This document shows, piece after piece, positions 1 through 5,797 of a stretch of 7,213 bases of DNA. The DNA is from Smithellaceae bacterium (GTDB lineage Bacteria > Desulfobacterota > Syntrophia > Syntrophales > JAQULV01), in NCBI GenBank assembly GCA_028718405.1, contig JAQULV010000063.1, positions 1 to 7,213 of the forward strand, in the 5' to 3' direction. The translations under genes and the position numbers were made by a program. The notes beneath the pieces are model-generated. The model ran no database searches and was not told the DNA's origin. It saw only the letters and a program-made list of their open reading frames with translations. Numbering within the stretch: position 1 is the stretch's first letter; every line of letters starts with the position of its first letter.

Positions 1-200
1 CGGAGACCATTGTCACCCCGATCAAATCAAACGAGTTGTCCGGGCCCGCAATCCGTCCCGCTTACAGCGTGCTCAGCTCCCGGAAGTTTATGGAGCAGAC
101 GGGCCGGGCCATGCCCTTCTGGCAGATCGCCCTCCAGGATTACCTGGACAAGGTCAGTTACCTGAAACTGCAAGGCGGAATCGAAGGAGGTCCCAAATGA
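1..200 (+). CDS. rfbD: dTDP-4-dehydrorhamnose reductase, C-terminal end (partial)
   Basis: This is the last 65 codons plus TGA (198-200) of a gene whose 5' part lies outside the window; the reading frame has codons starting at position 3. RmlD/RfbD reduces dTDP-4-keto-L-rhamnose with NAD(P)H, the last step in making dTDP-L-rhamnose for O-antigen and other surface glycans. The call rests on the family's C-terminal signature: RPAYSVLSSRKF (codons at about 54-89) followed by a TG...PFWQIALQDYL helix, equivalent to the 'RPxxSVLdnsKl ... W..aL..yl' ending of RmlD proteins. After that helix there is a tail of about 17 residues (DKVSYLKLQGGIEGGPK) that is not conserved. Part of it exists because the sequence also encodes the ribosome binding site of the next gene. 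The stop overlaps the next start as ATGA. The catalytic YxxxK and NAD-binding parts are not visible, so the call depends only on this tail. Confidence 0.85.
   Translation, partial: ETIVTPIKSNELSGPAIRPAYSVLSSRKFMEQTGRAMPFWQIALQDYLDKVSYLKLQGGIEGGPK
184..190 (+). promoter_or_regulatory. Ribosome binding site of the modular lipoprotein gene
   Basis: A perfect Shine-Dalgarno sequence, AAGGAGG, lies inside the last codons of rfbD, 6 nt before the ATG at 197. It fixes the start of the downstream gene. Together with the ATGA overlap it points to co-transcription and translational coupling with rfbD. Confidence 0.85.
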
Positions 201-2926
201 GAAAGACGTTGCTGATCGGTTTGCTTTTCGCCGTCCTTCCCCTCGCGCAGAGCTGCGTGATCTCCACTAAGACCACGGCCGTTACCCCGCAGATCATGTC
301 CTTGTTCAAGGGCGCCTATAAGGTGGATCCCTACCTGGAAGGCCACATGCCGAAGACGGTGGCGGTCCTTCCCTTCGTGGATAAATCGGGCAGCAAAGAA
401 GGTTCCGACGTCGTAAGGAAGGGCTTCTACAACCACTTCAGTTCGCTTCCCTTCCAGGACGTGGAACTCTATCGCGTCGACAGTCTTTTGGCCAAGGCGG
501 GGCTGACGGATCCGCTGACGATCAGTGAGACCTCGCCGCAGAAACTGGGTGAGATATTAGGTGTGGACGCCGTCGTCTACGGCGACATCTCGAATTTCAA
601 CAAGCTCTTCGCCGTCGTCTATTCCCAGGTCTCCGTGGGCGCCGAGATAAAGATGTATGATACGAAGACGGGCAACTTCCTCTGGAGCAGCCAGCACGTG
701 GTGCGTATCCACGAGGGAGGCATCTCGACGACACCCATCGGTGTCATCGCCACGGTGATCGCGACCTCGATGAACGTGCGCGACATCCAGCTGCTGCGCG
801 CCTGTGACGACCTCTTTCGGGATATGGTGAAGACGATTCCCGTCCCGACGATTGCCGAGGCGATGAAGCCGCCGACCATCACGCTGCTTACGCAGGACAC
901 CAAAGGGCTCCCCAAGAAGGCGGGCGACGAGATCCGCGTTGTCATCCAGGGTACTTCCAAGATGCAGGCCTCCTTCGATATCGGTACATACAGGAAGTCT
1001 ATTCCTATGGAAGAAATGGAGCCGGGGGGGTATCTCGGTATCTACCGGGTCGTGCCGGGGGATAACGCCTCGGATCTCATCATCACGGGTCATCTAAGCG
1101 ACCGGGCGGGAAACAGTACCTCCTGGGTCGATGCTCTGGGGACGGTGAGCCTGGATACGACCCCACCAGATAAACCACAGCAAGTGAACATCCTGGGAAA
1201 GAACGCGGCCGTTTCACTGAGCTGGAAGGGGTCTGCGGCTCCCGACGTGGCGGGCTATCTCATCTACAGGAGTCCGACGCCACTTTCCGGCTTTCTGCAG
1301 ATCGGCAAGACGGAATTCAATAACTACCAGGACGTGGGACTTTCAAATCTCCAGAGGTACTATTACCGCCTCGCGGCGCTGGACCGGGCGGGAAATGAAA
1401 GCGACAAGACCGATGCCCTGCTGGGGGTACCCGTAGCGCCCGGCCCCACGGCGGTTTCCGGTGAGATAGATGCCGACACGACTTGGTATGCCGGCGCCGG
1501 TCCGTATATCGTAAAAGATCCGGTTACCGTGAAAGACACGGCGATGCTCTTCATCGAGCCCGGGACGGAAGTCCAGGTAGAGAAAGGCGGAATCATCGTT
1601 GCGGGGAGGCTTGACGCCCAAGGCGACGCGGGACGTCTCATCGTCTTTTCCGGTGCGGCCGGGGCAAGTTGGGACGGAATCACCTTCCGGAATACGAAGG
1701 ACAGAGAAAACGTGTTGCGCTTCTGCGCGGTGCGCGGTGCAACGCACGCCGTAACCTGCGAGGCGTCGTCTCCACGCCTGGAGGAGAACGAATTCTCCGG
1801 CAACGGGGAAGGGATCTTTGTTTCGGGAAGTTTTTCAAAACCCGTGATCGCGAAAAATACCCTGCGCAACAACAAAGGGACGGCCATAACCGTTGCTGAC
1901 GGCGCCCAGCCGGAGATCTCCGCCAATACCATCTTGGATAACGACGGTGCCGGGATCGAGATCAAAGGTGCGGCGCCCGAGATAACGGGTAACATCGTCT
2001 CGAAGAACAGGGCGGCGGGCATTGTCTCACGGGGGAACCGTGCCTCAGTAAAGGCAAACAACATTATCGACAATACCCCCCTTGACCTGATCGCCGATAA
2101 AGCCGGCCAGGCTCTGGCCGCCCGGGACAACTGGTGGGGTACAACGCAAGGTCTGGAAATCATCGCCCGGGTGAAGGGACGCGTTGACCTGAGCGAGGTT
2201 CTCGACGGGCCGGCGCCGGGAGGGAAGGTCCTGGTACTTCCCATAGCTACCCAGAAACTCGAGGGAAGCTATAAGACGGACACGTACCTGACGCTCCTGA
2301 ACAGCCCTTTTCTGGTCACGCGCGACGTCGCTATCGATGGGGGCGCTACGCTCTACGTGGAACGGGGGGTGACGATCACCTACGATCAGAATACCTCGTT
2401 GATCCTTGCCGACGGAGGGATTATCGCGAGAGGAACGGCGACCGAGCCTATCTTATTTACCGCCTCGGGCAGTTCGCCCCAGCCCGGATTCTACGCAAGC
2501 GCCGTGCGTTTCTCCGCACCGACGAAGGTCAACAGCGCCTTCGCCTTCTGCGTGGTGAAATACGCCGCCACCGCCTTTGACGTCTGGTACGGTACCCCCG
2601 AGATCGCCTCCTCGCTCATCGCCTCCAACTCCCAAAGCGGGATCTTCTGCCGCAACGACGCGGCGCCCAAGGTGTCGTTCAACACCTTCCGGGGCAACCT
2701 CGGGGAAGGGGCGATCAAGTGCGTCGGTATGTCCAATCCATCGATTCACCACAACAACTTCCGGGACAACACCGTAGCCCTGCAGAGTTTCTCCTCCATC
2801 TACGTCGATGCGCGCAACAACTGGTGGGGACAGGATCAGCCCGACCCCAACGAGATTTGGGGGGAAAACGTGAATACCAAACCGTGGTTGGCGGCGCCCG
2901 AAGCTAAAGCCTTTGACGTTCCCTGA
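197..2926 (+). CDS. Modular lipoprotein: DUF799/GNA1162-like domain, Ig/FnIII-like domains and two beta-helix modules
   Basis: A 909-residue predicted lipoprotein of unknown function. Residues 1-19 form a signal peptide (MRK, hydrophobic core) ending in A-Q-S-C20. This lipobox is slightly atypical, with Ala rather than Leu at -3. Residues about 30-220 resemble the DUF799/GNA1162 lipoprotein family: VAVLPFVDKSG (55-65), then GLTDP, SPQKL, GVDAVVYGDIS, a TGNFLW strand, EGG and a terminal IPVP. Residues about 225-322 look like an Ig-type domain with a D-RAGN motif. Residues 323-412 look like fibronectin type III (TPPDKP, SW, YYYRLAALDRAGN). Two right-handed parallel beta-helix modules follow, each closed by NWWG (645-648 and 875-878), with P-x-I-x-x-N-x-I-x-x-N-x-x-x-GI coils of 22-24 residues. 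It probably sits in the outer membrane facing the periplasm or surface. GNA1162-type proteins are usually only about 200 residues, so this is a large extension. Similar beta-helices occur in NosD-like and carbohydrate-active proteins, but no catalytic residues could be assigned. Confidence 0.85.
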   Translation: MRKTLLIGLLFAVLPLAQSCVISTKTTAVTPQIMSLFKGAYKVDPYLEGHMPKTVAVLPFVDKSGSKEGSDVVRKGFYNHFSSLPFQDVELYRVDSLLAKAGLTDPLTISETSPQKLGEILGVDAVVYGDISNFNKLFAVVYSQVSVGAEIKMYDTKTGNFLWSSQHVVRIHEGGISTTPIGVIATVIATSMNVRDIQLLRACDDLFRDMVKTIPVPTIAEAMKPPTITLLTQDTKGLPKKAGDEIRVVIQGTSKMQASFDIGTYRKSIPMEEMEPGGYLGIYRVVPGDNASDLIITGHLSDRAGNSTSWVDALGTVSLDTTPPDKPQQVNILGKNAAVSLSWKGSAAPDVAGYLIYRSPTPLSGFLQIGKTEFNNYQDVGLSNLQRYYYRLAALDRAGNESDKTDALLGVPVAPGPTAVSGEIDADTTWYAGAGPYIVKDPVTVKDTAMLFIEPGTEVQVEKGGIIVAGRLDAQGDAGRLIVFSGAAGASWDGITFRNTKDRENVLRFCAVRGATHAVTCEASSPRLEENEFSGNGEGIFVSGSFSKPVIAKNTLRNNKGTAITVADGAQPEISANTILDNDGAGIEIKGAAPEITGNIVSKNRAAGIVSRGNRASVKANNIIDNTPLDLIADKAGQALAARDNWWGTTQGLEIIARVKGRVDLSEVLDGPAPGGKVLVLPIATQKLEGSYKTDTYLTLLNSPFLVTRDVAIDGGATLYVERGVTITYDQNTSLILADGGIIARGTATEPILFTASGSSPQPGFYASAVRFSAPTKVNSAFAFCVVKYAATAFDVWYGTPEIASSLIASNSQSGIFCRNDAAPKVSFNTFRGNLGEGAIKCVGMSNPSIHHNNFRDNTVALQSFSSIYVDARNNWWGQDQPDPNEIWGENVNTKPWLAAPEAKAFDVP

Positions 2927-2973
2927 GGGCCGCTTTTTTAGCTGTTGTAATCGGAAAGGCTTTTTGTTATTTT
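2906..2973 (+). terminator. Possible intrinsic terminator after the modular lipoprotein gene
   Basis: A perfect 9-bp inverted repeat, AAAGCCTTT (2906-2914) and AAAGGCTTT (2955-2963), spans the stop codon and is followed by a T-rich tail (TTGTTATTTT). The 40-nt spacer contains a small CCCTGAGGG hairpin. A competing pairing is AGCTAAA (2902-2908) with TTTAGCT (2937-2943). The large loop and AT-rich arm ends make it weaker than a standard terminator. Confidence 0.35.
2945..2973 (+). promoter_or_regulatory. Weak candidate sigma70 promoter for the LPP20-like gene
   Basis: TTGTAA (2945-2950) and TATTTT (2968-2973) are separated by exactly 17 nt. Each matches the consensus at four of six positions. 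This would put the transcript start near 2980 and give a leader of about 75 nt before the ATG at 3055. It overlaps the T-rich tail of the possible terminator, so a chance match is quite possible. Nothing else was found in the 128-nt gap apart from the ribosome binding site GGGAGGA at 3044-3050. Confidence 0.25.
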
Positions 2974-3054
2974 AACCAGGTTTTCAGGCAGGTCCGTTAT
3001 CACATAAGACGCAACACCATTTTAGGATCCCAAAACTGACATAGGGAGGATCAT

Positions 3055-3930
3055 ATGAGATCGAAACGCATCATGGCAGTGGCAATCATAGCCGGCATCT
3101 TTCTGCTTTTTGCCGGGACAGGGTTCTGCCAGGACACGGTAAGCATGTCCGAGTGGACGCAGCTCATTGAGAAATTCGGTGATAAGGGCCTCATCAACTG
3201 GTCTGGGGGATACATCGAGGCGGTCGGTATCGGTGCGCCTCCGGAAAGGTACATCGGCAAGCCCAATGCGCGCCCCATGGCGCTCCGGGCGGCCAAGGTC
3301 GATGCGTACCGCAACCTGCTTGAGGTTACCAAAGGGGTGCGTGTGGATTCCCAAACTACCGTCAAGGATTTCGTGACGGAAAGCGACGTCATCAATACCC
3401 AAATCGACGGCATCGTCAAGGGCGCCCAGGTGATGAAACAGGACTACATGTCCGACGGCACCGTCGAAGTAACCGTGCGCATGCCTCTGGGGGGCAGCCT
3501 TTCTCAGGTAATTATTCCCAAAGCCATCGAGAAGGCTCCGCCGGCCCCGCCCGCTCCGGTTGTGGCGCCTGCCGCGCCGGCACCGGCCGTAGTCTTTACG
3601 GGACTCGTGGTTGACGCCCGGGGTATCCAGGCCAGACCGGCCATGTCCCCGAAGATCGTCGATGAGAACGGGAAGGAACTCTACGGCTCCATGCAGGTGG
3701 ACCGCGAATACGCAATCCAGCAGGGGATGAGTGGCTATGCCCGCGACCTGACGGCCGCCCAGAGCAACCCCCGCGTGACCGCCAACCCCGTCACGGTCAA
3801 GGGCGTGAAATCCGAAGGTCCCGGCCGTTGCGATATCGTGATCAGCAACGCCGATGCCGACAAGATCAGAGCCGCCGCCGAGGATCAGAGTTTCATGAAG
3901 AAATGTCGGGTGATGATCGTCCTGGATTGA
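3055..3930 (+). CDS. Exported LPP20/FlgT-N-like protein with Pro/Ala linker
   Basis: A 291-residue predicted exported protein of unknown function. Residues 1-25 are a signal peptide (MRSKR, then a hydrophobic core to about 20) with probable signal peptidase I cleavage around GFC-QD. Cys25 follows Phe, so it is not a lipobox. Residues about 50-145 resemble the LPP20/FlgT N-terminal fold: ARPMALRAAKVDAYRNLLE (72-90), then a V-KDFV-E-x-x-V stretch, GIVKGAQV (119-126) and a terminal DGTVEVTVRMPL (134-145). This repeat-free module is common in exported proteins and lipoproteins of Proteobacteria and Campylobacterota. Residues about 160-180 are a Pro/Ala-rich linker. Residues 181-291 form a second domain (FTGLVVDARG, then a P-K-I-VDENGKELYG strand pair, and CDIVISNADADKIRAAAED) that I cannot assign. 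The ATG has GGGAGGA at 3044-3050, and a strong terminator follows the stop. It probably works in the periplasm or at the outer membrane. The two-domain layout suggests an assembly or scaffold role, but that is speculative. Confidence 0.8.
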   Translation: MRSKRIMAVAIIAGIFLLFAGTGFCQDTVSMSEWTQLIEKFGDKGLINWSGGYIEAVGIGAPPERYIGKPNARPMALRAAKVDAYRNLLEVTKGVRVDSQTTVKDFVTESDVINTQIDGIVKGAQVMKQDYMSDGTVEVTVRMPLGGSLSQVIIPKAIEKAPPAPPAPVVAPAAPAPAVVFTGLVVDARGIQARPAMSPKIVDENGKELYGSMQVDREYAIQQGMSGYARDLTAAQSNPRVTANPVTVKGVKSEGPGRCDIVISNADADKIRAAAEDQSFMKKCRVMIVLD

Positions 3931-3958
3931 TCGCACCACGGTAGCTGGTAAACAGATG

Positions 3959-3996
3959 AAGACCGCAGGCAGGCTTGGCTGCGGTCTTTTCTTTTT
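3959..3996 (+). terminator. Strong intrinsic terminator between the LPP20-like gene and mutL
   Basis: A perfect 10-bp stem, AAGACCGCAG (3959-3968) with CTGCGGTCTT (3979-3988), has a 10-nt loop. It is followed by TTTTCTTTTT (3987-3996, partly shared with the stem). This is the classic rho-independent layout, lying 28 nt after the stop of the LPP20-like gene. Confidence 0.88.
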
Positions 3997-3997
3997 C

Positions 3998-4003
3998 GGG
4001 AGG
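3998..4003 (+). promoter_or_regulatory. Ribosome binding site of mutL, supporting a TTG start
   Basis: GGGAGG lies 5 nt before the TTG at 4009. No in-frame ATG or GTG near the conserved N-terminus fits the family, so this site decides the TTG start. The site begins only one base after the terminator T-tract ends. Confidence 0.8.
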
Positions 4004-4008
4004 TAGAT

Positions 4009-5790
4009 TTGCCGGGAAGGATTGTTGTCTTACCTGAAGAATTAACCAACCAGATCGCCGCCGGCGAAGTCGTGGAAAGGCCGGCCTCCATCGTGAAGGA
4101 GCTTATCGAAAACTCCCTCGATGCCGGAGCGACGGAGATCACGCTCGAGATTGCCGACGGCTGCCGTTCGCTTAAGCTTACGGATAACGGCTCCGGGATC
4201 GCCAAAGAGGACTGTGCCCTGGCCTTTGCGAGGTTTGCCACGAGCAAGATATATCGTTTCGAAGACATCTACCTCGTGAAGTCCTTTGGCTTTCGAGGAG
4301 AGGCGCTGCCCAGCATCGCCTCCATCTCCCGCGTGGAGATGACGACGAGACTTAAAGAGTCGGCCATCGGCACGAGGGTCGTCGTGGAAGCCGGAACGGT
4401 CAAGAGTATCGAGGATGCAGGCTGCCCCACCGGGACCTCCATCAAGGTGACGGACATCTTTGCCTCCGTTCCCGTCCGACGCAAGTTTCTCAAAACCGAT
4501 GCCGTCGAGCAGGGCCACTGCCTGGAGGCTACGGAACGCCTCGCGCTGGCTCATCCGGAGGTGAGGTTCAAGATGGTGGCCAGCGGCCGGGAGGTGTTGA
4601 ACATCCCCGCGTCGAAGGAATTTCGACAGCGCATCGGGCTCGTACTCGGAGCGGAGCTGTCATCCCAGCTTCTGCCTTTGGATTTGAAGAGAGAGGGATT
4701 GCACATCTGGGGTTTCGCCACGCGCCCCGAATACACAAGGGCGAACAGCAAAGGTATCTATATCTACGTTAACCGCCGTTATATCCGGGACTCTTTCCTC
4801 AACCATGCCGTCATGACGGCCTACCGGAGCCTCATCGATCAGAAACGCTATCCGTCGGCCGTCCTTTTCATCGACATCTCTTCTGCGGATGTCGATGTGA
4901 ACGTACACCCGGCGAAGATGGAAGTGCGCTTCCGCAATCCGCGCGAGATGTACGGTGCCGTCGTGGAAGCGTTGGCCGTTTCCCTGACGGGCGCCGCAGC
5001 TGTACCGCAGAGGGAGACGCCCGGTTCCTACCATCTCCCGTCCCGCGGTGAGTATCTGGGGAGGGTGGAGGATGCCCTCCGGCGTTATACGATTCACGAA
5101 GGAAAGGGCAAGCTCTTCTTCCCGCAAGCGCAGCAGACCAGGCGTCCGGACGTACCTTCTCTCTTCGCCGAGGCGCCGCGAACGGAAGAAATTCCTTCGG
5201 AGAGCTTTTCTTTTACTTCGCTCTCGTATCTGGGGCAGGCCCTGGGCACCTATCTCATCTTCTCTCATCCGCGGGGGATTATCCTTTTGGATCAGCATGC
5301 CGCGCACGAAAGGGTTCTCTTCGAGAAACTGCGTAAAGGCACGACCCCGGGGCGACACGTTGCCGCCCAGAGACTTCTGATGCCCGAAGTGATCAACGTG
5401 AGCGCAAGACAGCTCGCGGTGATCGTCGAACTTATCGCTCCTCTGGAAGAAACGGGCCTGGAGATCGAACCCTTCGGGGGTGATGCCATCGTGGTCAAAT
5501 CCATGCCGGCGATGCTCTCCCATCTGGATCCGAAGCGCTTGGTAACGGATCTTCTTGAGGACTTAAGCGAGGATGAACTTCCCGATCCGACGAAGCGCCG
5601 CGATGCCATGCTCGCCAGCCTGGCCTGCCGCGGGGCCGTCAAGGCGAACCACGATCTATCCGAGCAGGAGGTGCATACCCTCTGCCGTGATCTCGATGAG
5701 GCGCCCTTTTCGTCCACCTGTCCCCACGGCCGCCCGCTTTATATAATTCTGGAAGAGGCCGTCCTGGAAAAGATGTTCAAGAGAAGGTAA
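4009..5790 (+). CDS. mutL: DNA mismatch repair protein MutL (endonuclease type)
   Basis: A full-length MutL of 593 residues, started by TTG. MutL links mismatch recognition by MutS to strand cutting and removal. The N-terminal GHKL ATPase has every motif: KELIENSLDAG (30-40, with predicted catalytic Glu31 and Mg-binding Asn35), DNGSGI (59-64), FATSK (76-80), GFRGEAL (94-100) and NVHPAKMEVRF (298-308). A poorly conserved linker spans about 325-400. The C-terminal dimerisation domain carries the metal-binding nuclease motif DQHA(x)2E(x)4E (Asp428 to Glu439), ACR (539-541) and CPHGRP (571-576). This marks a MutL that nicks DNA itself, as in bacteria without MutH. QRLLMP (454-459) resembles the sliding-clamp contact site. 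The miaA start follows the stop after 7 nt. The N-terminus LPGRIVVLPEELTNQIAAGEVVERPAS aligns naturally with known MutL starts. Confidence 0.97.
   Translation: MPGRIVVLPEELTNQIAAGEVVERPASIVKELIENSLDAGATEITLEIADGCRSLKLTDNGSGIAKEDCALAFARFATSKIYRFEDIYLVKSFGFRGEALPSIASISRVEMTTRLKESAIGTRVVVEAGTVKSIEDAGCPTGTSIKVTDIFASVPVRRKFLKTDAVEQGHCLEATERLALAHPEVRFKMVASGREVLNIPASKEFRQRIGLVLGAELSSQLLPLDLKREGLHIWGFATRPEYTRANSKGIYIYVNRRYIRDSFLNHAVMTAYRSLIDQKRYPSAVLFIDISSADVDVNVHPAKMEVRFRNPREMYGAVVEALAVSLTGAAAVPQRETPGSYHLPSRGEYLGRVEDALRRYTIHEGKGKLFFPQAQQTRRPDVPSLFAEAPRTEEIPSESFSFTSLSYLGQALGTYLIFSHPRGIILLDQHAAHERVLFEKLRKGTTPGRHVAAQRLLMPEVINVSARQLAVIVELIAPLEETGLEIEPFGGDAIVVKSMPAMLSHLDPKRLVTDLLEDLSEDELPDPTKRRDAMLASLACRGAVKANHDLSEQEVHTLCRDLDEAPFSSTCPHGRPLYIILEEAVLEKMFKRR
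5781..5787 (+). promoter_or_regulatory. Ribosome binding site of miaA, overlapping the end of mutL
   Basis: GAGAAGG lies in the last mutL codons, 10 nt before the TTG at 5798. The spacing is a little long but workable. No other purine-rich site serves the alternative ATG at 5828, so TTG is preferred. The position favours translational coupling to mutL. Confidence 0.55.
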
Positions 5791-5797
5791 GCAGGCT

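Noticed and set aside
1024..1030. Run of seven G in the modular lipoprotein gene as a phase-variable site
   Set aside because: The frame is intact, the run is short, and it falls in an ordinary Pro-Gly-Gly stretch. Nothing else suggests contingency behaviour.
1363..2244. A 293-codon open frame on the - strand inside the modular lipoprotein gene
   Set aside because: Low-complexity composition (Ser, Pro, Ala, Arg) and no upstream ribosome site evidence. The + strand encodes regular beta-helix repeats over the same bases.
3127..3129. Cys25 of the LPP20-like protein as a lipidation site
   Set aside because: The preceding residues are T-G-F, and Phe at -1 does not fit a lipobox, so a secreted soluble protein is more likely.
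3022..3939. A 305-codon open frame on the - strand covering the whole LPP20-like gene
   Set aside because: It is rich in His, Arg, Gly and Asp with no recognisable motif, and the + strand frame has a signal peptide, ribosome binding site and family resemblance. It is the expected antisense shadow in GC-rich DNA.
4660..5523. A 287-codon open frame on the - strand inside mutL
   Set aside because: It lies wholly across conserved MutL coding sequence and has no recognisable domain.
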